A DNA stretch of 64,000 nt from positions 1,054,001 through 1,118,000 of the forward strand of contig WUJK01000010.1 in assembly GCA_011317545.1 (NCBI GenBank), given 5' to 3'. Both the position numbers and the translations under genes were made by a program. Below the pieces are notes generated by a model. It searched no databases. It had not been told where the DNA came from and worked only from the letters and a program-made list of their open reading frames with translations. Shown here in pieces: positions 1-11,736 of this stretch; the first letter of the stretch is position 1; every line of letters starts with the position of its first letter. Source of the stretch: Coniella vitis (taxonomy: Eukaryota; Ascomycota; Sordariomycetes; Diaporthales; Schizoparmaceae).

Positions 1-528
1 TGATATGCCTGACATTGCTGGCACTCCTGACCCCGAGACTAGCCAGATTGTGCTGCCGCCGCCTTTGAACCTGTCCTCGGAGCGTTTTGTTTCGTACGGG
101 CTGTACCTCATTGACGATGGTCAGACGCAGTTCTTGTGGGTTGGCCGCGATACGGTGCCTGCCCTGTTGCAGGATGTCTTTGGCGTTACCGACAGGACAC
201 AGCTGCATGTGGGCAAGGGCACTGTGCCGGAACTCGACAATGACTTCAACGAACGTATTCGGGCTGTCATCCAGAAGAGCAGGGACTACAAATCCAAGGG
301 TGTTGGCAGCATCATCCTGCCGCACTTGTACATTGTGCGTGAAGACGGCGAGCCAAGCCTGAAACTTTGGGCACAGACGTTGCTGGTAGAGGACCGGGCG
401 GACCAGGGTATGAGCTTCGCCCAGTGGATGGGAGTACTTAGAGAAAAGGTACGTATCTAGCTTTGGTTCCTATGGCTTCCTTTGCGAAAGCTAGGCGCTA
501 ACAAGACTATATCTAGGTCGTCCAGTAA
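1..528 (+). CDS. sec24: COPII coat protein Sec24, C-terminal end (partial)
   Basis: Sec24 is the cargo-binding subunit of the COPII inner coat and acts at ER exit sites with Sec23. Only the last part is in the window: the frame is already open at the left edge and runs to 448, followed by an intron at 449-516 (GTACGT donor, CTAG acceptor) and a last exon at 517-528 that adds Val-Val-Gln and a TAA stop. The visible piece is the C-terminal gelsolin-like region, with LYLIDDGQTQFLWVG and the stretch IILPHLYIVREDGEPSLK, both typical of the Sec24 C terminus. The ATG at position 5 is an internal methionine, not the start. The family call rests on remembered conservation; the tiny last exon is inferred from splice sites. 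Confidence 0.88.
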
Positions 529-1539
529 TTTGATCAGAGGCATTATGCTTTTGTAGGCACTCTAATTGTATAGATGTTCCAACTGTCCTGAAAGAACCAA
601 TAATTAAGCATTCCATATGCAATCCTTATTCAACGCTGGTGGTCCAATCCGATCTTATTCTGTAGATGTATGCCAATGAGATATCCCGGCTCATCCCGAG
701 ACTCTTGAAAGGGCTGACAGTCTGTCAGCCGAACTAGTGTCAGAGAAACCACGGTCGCTCTATCTATCAGTGTTTTAAAAATAAGATAAACAAGATTTTT
801 TTTTTAAAAAAAAAAAAAAAAGGAGGGGGGGAGAAAAAGGAACGAATTTGTTCGAAGATGAGGGTCAGTCTCAGTCTCTGTTTTTGGCGAGCTGGCTGCG
901 AGTGAGGTCATCCTAAAGGGCCGCCGTAAGTGGCCACGCCGCCGCGACCGGGCCCGACCACCTCCTGCAAGGCACGGGTTATCCTCGTGGGGAATGCCAT
1001 GTGTATGTATTATGCATGCATAGTATGTACGTGTGATTTATTTTTGGGGGGGGTCAATGAGAGGTGACAGGTCGGGATGAGCCTGGGTATCGGGGTCATT
1101 ATTTGCTTCGGCCCCTTTGGATCTTTCGGGCGCTCTCATTGTTTCCACACAGTCTCCTTGCTTGGACGGTACGCAAGGTCGGTAGACTGATTGTCTGCTC
1201 CTTCTTTGCCAAGTAATCTGGATCTATAAACGTGGCTCAACTAATAAAAAAGACCCCGCATAGCACTGGTAACATAGTGCAGTACATGACAGTGAGTAGT
1301 AAAAGGTCTGTGAGCCCATGAAACAAAGCACCAACATGGGCGCCTAGGGCGAGATGCTGCTTGGTTGGCAGCGGTGTGCTTGGTGTGCTTGATTGTGCTT
1401 TGGTGCGTGTGCGTGTGTGTTCGTTTCGTTGGAGCGCGGCCCCAATGCGTTGCAATGGCTTGTGACAAGTCGAACCAACGCGGTGTGGTGGAAACGAGTC
1501 AAAGAACATACCCAGCCAATACGAGCGCAAAGGGGGGCT

Positions 1540-1582
1540 TTGTGTGTGTGTATGTGTGTGTGTGTGTGTGTATGTGTGTGTG
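1540..1582. repeat. (TG)n microsatellite, interrupted by TA
   Basis: Alternating TG dinucleotides with two TATG interruptions, lying between sec24 and the MAP kinase gene. Directly visible. Confidence 0.95.
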
Positions 1583-2312
1583 ACTGCCGTGTGGGTAGTA
1601 GAGGCTCCCTAGTGCCTCATTGTAGATGCCTGCTTCTTTGTGTGAGAGTCAGTCTGTCCATCCATCCGTCCTGCCAGTAAGCAGCGCAAGAGCCAGCAGC
1701 AGCAGGAGGAAGGGGCTTCTTCCACGGACAGCAACAGTAAGCGCTGATTCGGGGTAATAACGACGGTAGCAGTGAGGGTTCTCGCAACGGAGCAGAGCCA
1801 GTGAGCAGAAGTGGATAGGACCCAAGCAGCCAAAAAGGCCCACCTGAGTGGCCCTGCTGTGTCCTGAAATAGTGCCCTGAGGCCACTTGTGCAAGAGACC
1901 GTTCCCATTGCTTACAGTACATTGTACGTCCGTGCAAGCCCTGCCAGGCTCAAGCAGTAGACGGTACCATGGGAGCCCAGTGAATACGCCTTTGTCAGGC
2001 CGCGACTGGACCCGAAAGTTGGGGCCACGGGACCTGGGATTGGAAGCTGACTGCGCCCGGCTGAGGTCAAGCCATTCTCGAATGATACGCTAGAGGAAAC
2101 GTATTTGAGGCAAAGAAAGGTAAGAGCTTGTTTTCAGTATTAAGAAGACGCGAGGCCGCCGTTCCTCGCTGAACTTTCGAGCCTCGTTCAACCTGCATGC
2201 TACGTGCATTTGTCTCTGCAACTTTGTGCATCAGGTTGGGGTTTCGTGACTGTTGTCGCTATCGACGTCACTTCTTGGTTCTTGAGATCCCCCTTTCAGG
2301 TACGTGCATTTC

Positions 2313-2331
2313 TTTGTTGTCGTCGTCGTCG

Positions 2332-2367
<36 letters not shown>
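2313..2367. repeat. Trinucleotide array (GTC)n(GTT)n
   Basis: About four GTC units followed by about thirteen GTT units, then a G-rich tail with GGGGTG and GGATGGTGGATGG-type short repeats to about 2455. Non-coding; lies about 1.5 kb upstream of the MAP kinase start. Confidence 0.95.
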
Positions 2368-3837
2368 TGGGGCGGGGGTGGGGGTGGGGGGGATGGATGC
2401 TGGATGGCGGATGGCGGGATAGCGGGATGGTGGATGGTGGATGGTGGGATGGTGATAAGATGGCCAATGCCATCTCTTTCCACACCCGTATCCAGTACGC
2501 TCTCTGGCTCTCAAAGCGGCTGCCAGTGGCTCCACTAGCCAGTGTTAGCGCAGGGCAGCAACAGAAGCGTGCCCCTCGGCCCGCAGACGATCAACGCACG
2601 CGCCCCAGGCTTGCACCTTGAAGCACTTGTATCGTACTATGATGATGACTGACAGTTGCTACAGCCTTACTACAGCGATACTGCAAAAAGACACGAGACA
2701 GCCCCATCTTGTGGCTCTGAGACAGAAGACAAGAAGTCCACTGGGGCTGAATCTACTGTTCGAGGTCCCTACTGCAAGCACTTCCGTTTAGTAAACTGTC
2801 CAGTAAGAAGGTATGCTACATAGTTCTTCACAAGCCTGCCCCGCTCTCGCTACCCAGACCTAGGGTTCCCTGCCCCGCTTCCTGTGCAAGAGCACTTTCC
2901 CCCTACGCCTGGGGCTTCTGAGGCCCAAGCGGTTCCAGTGCTCACGAGCAACATTAGAGGACCCGTTCCAGCCTGGGCCCTGTCACTGCTGGCCCGGGTG
3001 CTTGTTTCACCATCATGCTGGCTCTCCTACAATGGCCGCTCTCAGCCTCGGCCCTGGCAGGCTGGCCTGGCCAGCAACAGACCCAAGAGAGACAAGACAA
3101 GGACGAAAAAAGAAAGAGAAGTTGAAAAAACAGTACAAGTTCGGGTTGCTGACGCTTGCTCCGTTTCCAGCCCCTCTAGACTGCAGACCAGTTGAGCGAG
3201 CGAGTTGCAACGAGATCCAACCAACCAACCCTTGGACCCAAGCAACCCCCCCACCTATTACCTACTGCTGCTGCTGCTGCTGCTTCCCCCCAGACCACCG
3301 CCTGCCATCTCGCCTTCTTCCCAGCTACCTCTTAGTTGCCAATTTTCTCTTCCTGCCCACTGTGACCCAACGACGAAATCAACGGTATCATACTTTCTCT
3401 TGGGTTCCTGTTGTAAGTGCGCCTACAGCCGTCACCCTAATCTTCCCCACGAGTCTTCTCTGCCTGCTCGTCAGATACTCTAGCCTGTGCAACAATCCAT
3501 TTGCCCCCGCCCTCTCGCCAACCGCTCCCAGCTGACCACAAGTCTATCAAACACACTCAGGTCGATCTTGAGTTGCGGTACTGCATAACTCGTCTGCGCT
3601 CCAATCGCCATCCTTTTCCCCGCCTCGAGCTTGCCCTCATCGGAGTCTCTTGGACCCTGCTGCGTCTTCCCGCCCCCACGATCGATCTGTTGTCGCTCTC
3701 GCGCGCATCCACGCCAACAAATCTTCCACGCAAGCAACAGGCACTGCAGTTGATCTGCGAGCTGATAATCCGTTCCCTACAAACCCTTTTCGCTCTGTTG
3801 CGCGTGCCTTTCGGGAAAGGCACCGTCAGCAGTCAAC

Positions 3838-5129
3838 ATGTCTCGATCTCAAGCTCCCAACCCAACGGGTTCCCGCAAGATCTCATTCAATGTTAGCGAG
3901 CAATATGACATTCAGGACGTCGTTGGAGAAGGCGCTTACGGAGTGGTTTGGTAAGTTTGAGGAACTTGCGCGCCGACAACCAATGCTCGCAACGACTAAC
4001 GACCGGCTTTTCTTAGCTCTGCGATACACAAGCCATCCGGCCAAAAGGTCGCCATCAAGAAGATCACCCCCTTTGACCATTCCATGTTCTGCCTGCGGAC
4101 GCTTCGCGAGATGAAGCTGCTGCGTTACTTTAACCACGAGAACATCATTAGCATTCTCGACATCCAGAAGCCTAGGAGTTACGAGACATTTAACGAAGTC
4201 TATCTCATTCAGGTGCGTCCGCTGCCATTTTGGCATCGCTCATTTCCTTTATAGCGCTTTCCCAATTGTTCTGAAGCTGATCATTGCTTCATCCCATCTA
4301 GGAATTGATGGAAACCGACATGCACCGCGTCATTCGCACCCAAGACCTTTCCGACGACCACTGCCAATACTTCATTTACCAGACTCTTCGCGCCTTGAAG
4401 GCCATGCACTCTGCAAATGTTCTTCACCGTGACCTTAAACCCTCCAATCTCCTCTTGAACGCCAATTGCGATCTAAAAGTGTGCGACTTCGGCCTGGCCC
4501 GCTCGGCTGCTTCGCAGGAGGACAATTCTGGTTTCATGACCGAATACGTCGCCACGCGTTGGTACAGAGCTCCTGAGATAATGTTGACTTTCAAGGAGTA
4601 TACCAAGGCTATTGATGTATGGTCAGTGGGCTGCATCTTGGCTGAAATGCTGAGCGGAAAACCGCTCTTCCCTGGCAAGGACTGTAAGTGCTCCTTTGTG
4701 CGCCGGCAAGACGATGCTCTTTTGTTAAGGCCTGGAACTGATCAAAATCCAGACCACCACCAGCTCACTCTCATCCTTGATGTTCTCGGTACCCCTACCA
4801 TGGAAGACTACTACGGAATCAAGTCCCGCCGTGCACGCGAGTACATCCGATCCCTGCCCTTCAAGAAGAAGGTTCCTTTCAAGACCCTCTTCCCCAAGAC
4901 GTCTGAGCTAGCCCTAGACCTTCTCGAGAAGTTGCTGGCATTCAACCCGGTCAAGCGTATCACTGTCGAGGAGGCTCTGAAGCACCCGTACCTGGAACCT
5001 TACCACGACCCCGAGGACGAGCCCACTGCTCCCCCAATCCCTGAGGAATTCTTCGACTTTGACAAGCACAAGGACAACTTGAGCAAGGAGCAATTGAAGC
5101 AGTTGATTTACCAGGAGATTATGCGGTAA
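3838..5129 (+). CDS. MAP kinase, Fus3/Kss1 (Pmk1) type
   Basis: A serine/threonine MAP kinase of the pheromone/invasive-growth cascade; orthologues (Pmk1, Fus3/Kss1) control mating, hyphal fusion and infection structures. Four exons: 3838-3950, 4017-4212, 4302-4683 and 4753-5129, giving 355 residues, the usual length. Visible motifs are the glycine-rich loop GEGAYGVVCSA, the VAIKK lysine, the catalytic loop HRDLKPSNL (about 145-153), DFG (165-167), the TEY activation loop (183-185, MTEYVATRW) and the C-terminal EEFFDFDKHKDNLS. The first intron splits the Cys codon of VVC and gives an uninterrupted family match across the junction. The start is fixed by the conserved N terminus MSRSQAPNPTGSRK. 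It is convergent with oxr1. No broken key residues are seen. Confidence 0.97.
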
Positions 5130-6060
5130 TTGATTTCGTCATGGTCAAGATGTTGCTCGAGGGACCATGGCATGCACTCAAGGGATGATTATTCTTGTGT
5201 TGAGCAGCAACACGTCGGAGCAAACCAGGGACTTCTACAGGACGATGTAGAAAGCAATCGCTCTATACCATGGTAGCGAACAGATGGATGGCCAGCGGAC
5301 TGGATCGATCGATTGGTGTATTCGGCTGGATAGGGCAGGTAACAGCGGTTATATTTGACACGGCATGGTGGCAAGATGCATTAGCACAGAAGTTCTACGC
5401 TAATTACTCTCGAGAATCTGCTTCTCTGTTTTATTTGTTGTTTTATTTTATGACTTTGAATGGAAGAGGAGAAGGGGAAAGACGCAAGCCAGGTGATAGC
5501 CATGGTGGAATTACTGGGATGGCATGGAATAAATTTCATTGAATTTCTTCATACGTGCGCTTTGCGACTTCGTTTTCTCTTTCATTTTTTGGATGTGAAG
5601 ATGAGTATAGAAGAGTATCTCTTTTGTTCTTCATAACATGTGATGATGGTTGTAGTTTGGGATCATGAAGACACTTATGAGCCGCCGGTTCGGGTAGGAT
5701 ATCATTCTCTTGATTTTTGGGTATCCACGTCAAGAAGTCGGGACCTGCTCGTCAGAATGATGACCCGGAAATCCCGCCAAACAACTGTGATATGCATTTC
5801 GAAACAGAACAGCACGCCTCTTTCAACGTGAACCCCTCGCACCCCCAAACAAGGTCACGGCGTCCGATAACTCTGTCCAGCTACGCCGCTGCTAATCTAT
5901 AGCGCACCATGCCCAGGCATAACTCTACACTACACACGTTTGCGTTCGCCGAACCGCACTTGAATTGTACTCGCTTTACAATTCCAGACATATGCTCCAG
6001 TAGTAAAGTTCAAATGGCTCTTGGACGACCTGTTTCCCATCCCGTTCGAGCAGCTGGGGC
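5130..6060. other. Convergent intergenic region between MAP kinase and oxr1
   Basis: Holds the two 3' untranslated regions. No supportable coding sequence; AT-richer than the flanking genes. Short open frames lack family resemblance. Confidence 0.6.
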
Positions 6061-7476
6061 TTACCGCACCCCACCGCCAGTTCCAATCAACCACAGCTCC
6101 ACTCCAAGCACACCAAACTTCACCCCTTCGTCACTCAACGGCTCGTTGCCAAATGTCAGACATCGCGAGCTAATGCCCTTTTCCAGCGAATCATTGAGCC
6201 AGAGTCCATAGTGTCCGTCACCGCCACCCACAGACAAATAGTGCTGCTCGCAGTAAATGTAGAATTCGTTTTCCCCGCTGTAAGGGAAGGCTTTGAAGCG
6301 GATCGAGGGCCCTGTGGAAGGAGCGGGACTGGCTGTTCTGGAGATTTCGTTCGCAGAGGCGCGGGTTGGTGACGGAGTATGTGTAGGACGAGGAAATGGG
6401 GGAGGAAAGTTGGGAGGTGGGGCCAGCGCTGGGCTGTGTGTTCGTGAGCGTGGAGGAGGAGTCGGCGTCGAGGATGGCCTCAGATGGCTTGCTGGTTGGT
6501 TGGTAGCGGCAGCGACAGGCGGGCCATCTGACAAATCGATGAGGAGGTCCTCCTGTACAGGTTGGCTGCGCGCCGCCGCTGTCGGTTGTACGGGTTCTGG
6601 AGCGCGGGGAAAGGAGGAACGTGTTGGGCTGACGATGGTGGTGACGCGCGCTGCGGTGTAGTTGGTTGTGTCTTCGGAAGGCGGTGGGGGCAGGGATGCA
6701 AGGAGGGATGCGCGCCAGAGGAAGCATTCGCCGTTGCCAAAGTAGTGTGGTTGTGGTCTGGGGGGGTCGGAGAGGTAGGCGCCGAACAGCTAGCATGTCA
6801 ACGGTCACCGTTAGTATCTTCATCGTCTTATTGTGCGTTGCCAGACGTTGATGGCTGGACGCATCAATGGCAGTTGGCTTTGGGTCCTTTAACTCACGCC
6901 TCCCTCGTTATCCCTCACCACCAATACAAAGCTCGCCCTCTGGCCTTCGTAGTAATTCGACTTTTGATACAGCGTACCGAGACTGGCGCCGTCCTGGTCT
7001 AGACTGTAGACGAGATTCCATTCGTCTTCGAGGCGCTGGCGCTCTGGAATCAAAGTGCGAATCTCCTCAGCCACCGCAGGCGTGAGTAGCCTGGCAGAGC
7101 CCGTGGTGTCGTCCCTGAAGCCCTTGAGCTCGAGTGGCTCGAGGGGAGGCGGCCTCATGGGCGAGACAGAGCGGTAGTGGTGCATGGGGGGCATGAAGAC
7201 GCCGCTGGCGCCGTTGCCTTGTCCTTGGGCTAGTGGCGGGCCTGAGTATGTGCGGGAAGTGAGCGGGTGGGGGTTGTGCACTGCGGTCATGTCGCTAAAA
7301 CGACGCACAAGTCCGCCAAAGCCAGCTGCCAGGCCTGATATGGACGAGTGTAGGTAAGAAGGGGCGGCTGGAGTCTCGTTCGATGGAACCGTGGTGGGAT
7401 TGGCGTCGTCCGGCGGAGAGGCGTCGTCTAAGACGCGCCGGTATTGAGCGGGTCTATCATGGTCGTGGTATGCCAT
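6061..7476 (-). CDS. oxr1: Oxidation resistance protein 1, TLDc domain
   Basis: OXR1-family proteins carry a TLDc domain and protect against oxidative stress; in yeast Oxr1 also acts on the V-ATPase. Two exons on the minus strand, 7476-6898 and 6789-6061, with a 108-nt intron (GTGAGT donor, CTAG acceptor), give 435 residues. The N-terminal third is Ser/Pro-rich. The TLDc domain begins near LLTPAVAEEIRTLIP and continues through EWNLVYSLDQDGASL, SFVLVVRDNEGG and LFGAYLSDP, with an HYFGNGECFLW motif. It is then interrupted by a Pro/Ser-rich insertion of about 120 residues before resuming at FKAFPYSGENEFYIYCE and ending in LWLNDSLEKG and a GVELWLIG terminus. The insertion inside the domain is the notable point. 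The intron was placed by frame continuity. Confidence 0.93.
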
Positions 7477-8627
7477 GATTGGCGTTCTGGATGTCGATCA
7501 GGTCGACAGTTTGGCCCTGGAGGCTTGCGGGAGAGTTGATGCGAATAGGCAAAGTCGTGTAGGAGTCAGTGCGGATGATTATCCAACGAGGCCACAGAGC
7601 CAGTCTGCCAGCCTGGTGGTTCCTTGATGCGCTCGTTCAGGCACCAAAGCCGGCCAAAAGAATTGTCAACACCACAGCATCCAGCGGCAGTAGCATTTAC
7701 TCTCTGCTTCTCATGTCACGCCACGTCGCTATTGTCGAAGACAGAACAGCAGCAGAGCGGGCATGGGCTCAGACCATCCGCTAGGGCCGTGAGTAGTAAA
7801 CAAGTGAGAACGGTGGGAAATCTGCAAAACGAAAAGACCAAGCCGACAGATGCTCAAGCTGGTGGCATGTTTGGTCGCGGTGGCCCTGAGAGGTCGGCCT
7901 CAATAATCGCCAGTGCGCTTCTAATTCTGGACAATTCGAAGGCTGACTGGCTGACTGGCTGGCTGGGCTGGCTGACTGCGATTGAGTGGTGGGGTGTCAA
8001 GTCTCTAAACTGCAGTGTGGCCGACGCGGCATGCAACCTGGCGGCGGTGTTTGTCAAGCTATATAGCCTATGACGTCCCCCTAGAACGTGTTACCCAGGA
8101 GGGGTACTTGTCAGGGCGGCCCCTGGTACATAGTTCTCAAGCGCCGACTTCCGTTTCCTTCTACTAATAGTATGTACCGCTGGAATGCAATGACCTCCAG
8201 CACCTGCGCAGTAGTGCCAGCGTGGGTGAGTAAAGTAGAGGACACAAAGCTTCTCGATATTTCGAATTGACGGCATGTGGTGTCATTATCATTTTCCCCG
8301 CAAGATTCGGTGTGGGAATTTGCCGTCGGTAACATTTGCGGCACCTGCCACTCACCTCAGGCCCTATCATATGTCGACAACTGGCTGGGTTACTAGTACT
8401 AGCTAATGACAGTGCCGTAGCCCAAGGGGGGAGCTTGGGTGCCTACTATATAGTAAGCCGACGAGTATCAGTGAAAACTGTGCCGTAAGCTGGATTCCAG
8501 CAGTGTCTTGTCTGAACAATCCTGCTTTGACAATGTCTTCTTTTTTTTTCTCAACCCGATGACAAGTTGAAATAGTAGAAGTTGACAGTAGCAACGGCTC
8601 TCAAGACATTGGCGAACTGGGACACGA
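7477..8627. other. Intergenic region between oxr1 and hem4
   Basis: Holds the oxr1 promoter and leader and the hem4 3' end. Includes a short CTGGCTGACTGGCTGG-type direct repeat near 7943-7976 and an ACTATATAGT-like palindrome near 8445. No supportable gene. Confidence 0.6.
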
Positions 8628-9630
8628 CTATAATTGTGCCATAAATTTCTGTATACCTTCCAGTACGCCCTCGGGGCTCGGTTTCTCTGCGCACACATCG
8701 GGTTCAAAGTCGAACGTCTTCTTGAGGTAGTCTCGCGTGGTAGGACCGATGGTGGCAATGAACCTTGTGCGGCCTGGTTTCTCTGGCTTGGCCTTACCCG
8801 TTGCCTCGTCCAGCAGACCAAGCCCTCTCAGCATGACATCGCATCCCGTGGGAGAGAAGACGACAACCCACACAATCGACTTGTCATGGTTCTCGTTCAA
8901 GGTTTTCTCAAAGTCCTGGGCAAAGGATTCCATCACGCCAGTACCATACACAACGACCTCTTCCACCCCAATTTGCTTTTCTTTGGGGAGCTGAGGGTCC
9001 ATAAGTGATTTGGGAATGATGTCCCTCCTCTGTTCACCAACCAGAAAAAGCAACGCTGGATTCTGCTTGGGTCGGTCCGAGTACCAGCCGGCGTAGTGGT
9101 CTAGGATGAACTGTGCCAGGTTGTCACCATTGCCAGTATGCTCGCCAAATATTTGGAGGGCTGGTTCTGATGGCACAGCGCGCAGAGCTCTGGTGGTAGC
9201 TGGGCCTACACTATATACCGGTATGTCATGCAGGTGTGGCCATTGCTTGTCATGACGACCTTGGATAGCACATTCCACGTCAGCGACCTCGTACGGGAGA
9301 GGAGAGGCGAATGAGAATTGGTTCCTGACCTTGGCCGTCTCGTACGATGTGGGTAAAAGCCTCCACTGCTCTTTGAGAGGTGAAGATGAGACCGCCAAAT
9401 GCTGCATCGGGCTGCCTGCTGATCTTTTTTGATCGCAGCAGTGCTTCGACTTTACTCAGACCGTTTCCTTGAAATTTGTGCTCCAGCACGGGTACAAAGG
9501 CGGGCTCGAAATGAAGCCCATTGTGTGGTTGCGAAAAGATGTCTTGGTAACTATCACCTGGCGATGACTTGGTCTTCAGGAGCAGGATTGGGATATCACT
9601 GCTTTGGGAGCATTGTGTTGAGGGGGTCAT
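8628..9630 (-). CDS. hem4: Uroporphyrinogen-III synthase
   Basis: Catalyses cyclisation and D-ring inversion of hydroxymethylbilane to uroporphyrinogen III in haem synthesis, a cytosolic step. Two exons, 9630-9346 and 9287-8628, with a 58-nt intron (GTACGA donor) give about 314 residues. The first half has the lead strand IPILLLKTKS, LHFEPAFVPVLEH and GGLIFTSQRAVEAF. The second half has VYSVGPATTRALRA, GEHTGNGDNLAQFILDHY, LLFLVGEQRRDIIP, VVVFSPTGCDVML and FIATIGPTTRDYL, all characteristic of the family. I chose the ATG at 9630 because it sits just ahead of the core strand; upstream in-frame ATGs exist and are possible alternatives. The intron boundary is the least certain point. Divergent from erv1. 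Confidence 0.9.
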
Positions 9631-10083
9631 TGTGCTCCGCGGGGGTGATTCTTTGCAAAAAGGAAATGAATGTTCGTATTGCCTTTGGGGATGCAAGCTT
9701 GACATTTCGTCAAGCAAGCACCAGGCACAGAACAGAAGTCTAGGGTAAGTATAGTGGAGTTGCGAGGATGGAGCGACTACGGTCCAAGTTTTCAATGCTA
9801 CCAAGCTCTTTGTACTGTGTACATCTCTGTATACAGAAGTCTGCGCAGAAATTTAAGTACATGGTACACATTGATGTCGCTACTCTGCGGGCGCTAACCA
9901 ACTGACGACAGGATACATGTATAGATCAATTTAGATCGCGCTAGAATCTCGGCAGCGCGTCTTTGGTCGCGGCCTCTTTCGGCTGACAAATACTTCAACA
10001 TTCTTCCCAATAACTTCACCTGCAATGAGCTGACACGAGTCAAACAACATTCGTCGAAGAGGGACCTAGAGGACAGCATCATT
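9631..10083. promoter_or_regulatory. Divergent promoter region, hem4 / erv1
   Basis: A 453-bp gap between the start codons of two genes read away from each other, so both promoters must lie here (inference). No specific binding site is claimed. Confidence 0.55.
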
Positions 10084-10702
10084 ATGGCTGAGGTATCAAG
10101 GAGTGCGCAGGAAGACACTGGCGAGCAATCCAAACCGCTACCGCCAGGCATGGTCCTCGGCCCTGATGGAAAACCGTAAGCATTCTCGCCTAGATACATC
10201 CAGATAGTCATATTGGGTCTGGCTAACAAAGTCCTTCCGCAGCTGCCGCTCTTGCACATCCAAGAGCGCCTTTTCTGCATGGGCCGCCCAAGCCAAAACC
10301 ATGAAGGCGCCTAGTGCAGTCGCTACGAAGACAATCGCAACCTCAGCTCCTGCGTTGGCGACAGACTGTCCCGCCGACGTCGAGACCCTGGGCCGGAACT
10401 CGTGGACTCTGCTTCACTCCATAGCCGCAACGTATCCAACTTCGCCGACTGCAGCCCAGCAAAACGACGTTGTGGGCTTCATTCAGCTCTTCTCCAGGCT
10501 GTATCCGTGCTGGGTCTGCGCTGAGGATTTCCAGACCTACATTCGGAAAGATCCCGTTAAGGCTGGTAGCAGAGGCGAGTTCGGCAAATGGCTTTGCGAC
10601 GCGCACAACGATGTCAACAAGAAGCTCGGCAAGCCTGTCTTTGACTGCTCCAAGTGGGAAGAGCGGTGGAGGACAGGCTGGAAGGATGGAAGGTGTGACT
10701 GA
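10084..10702 (+). CDS. erv1: FAD-linked sulfhydryl oxidase Erv1
   Basis: Mitochondrial intermembrane-space flavoprotein that re-oxidises Mia40 in the disulfide relay and passes electrons to cytochrome c. Two exons, 10084-10175 and 10243-10702 (GTAAGC donor, CGCAG acceptor), give 183 residues. Visible cysteines fit the family exactly: the N-terminal shuttle pair CRSC (32, 35), the redox-active CWVC (120, 123) followed by AEDF, and the structural CX16C pair (149, 166). The core LGRNSWTLLHSIAATYP binds the FAD region, with HNDVNKKLGKP towards the end. The second exon alone opens at an internal Met; the spliced start restores GPDGKPCRSC, so the ATG at 10084 is preferred. Lies divergently 453 bp from hem4. 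Confidence 0.95.
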
Positions 10703-11736
10703 GTCTCATGGAGTGAAAAAGCACTCCACACGTAGCCAGAGGCTCGCATGTTCAGCACCTGACAGCGGAAGACTTGGAAGATACCCCACAGCATTATGCT
10801 TCAACAATGAGCGTGTGCAAAAAGACTTCTACCGGCAGAGATAGCAAGGCTGCATTTTTCCCACTAAGGCGTTCAAGGAGGCTTGGTTATACCATATTGG
10901 AGAAGCAACACTGCTTATTTTCAGGGTCATCTTACCCAGGATATTCAGCTATGTCTGAAATAGATCTAGACTCAACTCCTCAGATTACCACTGCTCGGCT
11001 AGACGGCAGCTGCATCGGATACATTTCGCGGGCCTCCCCACGCGTACAAGCAACGGCTTGCGAAGAGTGGGTGCGCCAGGTCGGAAACCGGATCCTTCCA
11101 AGAGCGCCGCGGATTGATTGATACCCATTCAGACCCATGACTTACATCATTTCCTTCGCCTATCAACAAAGTGTGTCGGCCATCCACATCAATGTTCTAT
11201 CACCTTCTAGTATGTAGTATACTAAATTATGTACAGGGCTACTATGACAGCGCAGCAGGGCAAGTTTTGTCGTTGGCTAGGTAGTCTCGCATGAGATGAC
11301 GCTCATGCCATAAGGCCATCGCTTCGGCCGATTCCTAATCCTTGACACAGTCGTCGTGGACGCTGATGGTACCAGCCGCCGCGTCTAGCCGGTTGTGCTT
11401 TGGTGGTCGACCTGTCCACGGTTCATCCACCATACATGATATCTGCTACCTACTGTGGCTCGCACTATGTAGGCGGTTTCGAGCCAGATGCTCGGTCTTT
11501 TCGCATACCAATGAAGTCATGGCCAATTGTAGAACTTGGCTGGATTGCAAGCTCGGGCTGATTTGTTGTTCCCCCAGATCTTCTCGTTTTATGTGTATAA
11601 GAACTTGACCTGTCCATCATACGTCGTTGGTTTCTTCTACGCGTTTACTTCCGAATTCCGTGTCAAATAGAAGTCAGAAGACCCGCACTTGCTGATCTGG
11701 ACCTCTATACGCAAACATCCGCCTTGCAAAAACAAG
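10703..11736. other. Intergenic region between erv1 and the decarboxylase pseudogene
   Basis: No supportable gene. Contains a short TAGTATGTAGTATAC-type near-palindrome around 11209-11223. Small open frames show no recognisable family. Confidence 0.6.

Larger units (their letters stand above)
529..3837. other. Intergenic region and long leader of the MAP kinase gene
   Basis: No supportable gene in 3.3 kb. It holds a T10/A16 homopolymer palindrome (796-821), a TG dinucleotide run (1540-1582), a GTC/GTT triplet array (2313-2367), a short CTG array (3263-3283) and, from about 3190, a pyrimidine-rich stretch expected of the 5' leader of the downstream MAP kinase. Several overlapping frames stay open here because the composition is biased, not because of coding conservation. 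Confidence 0.6.

Noticed and set aside
2197..2621. Open frames with Leu, Val, Gln or Asn runs
   Set aside because: All are translations of the GTC/GTT array in different frames; no conserved flanks.
3002..3896. Several 70-180 codon frames before the MAP kinase
   Set aside because: They overlap one another on both strands in pyrimidine-rich leader sequence, and the last overlaps the true MAP kinase start in another frame.
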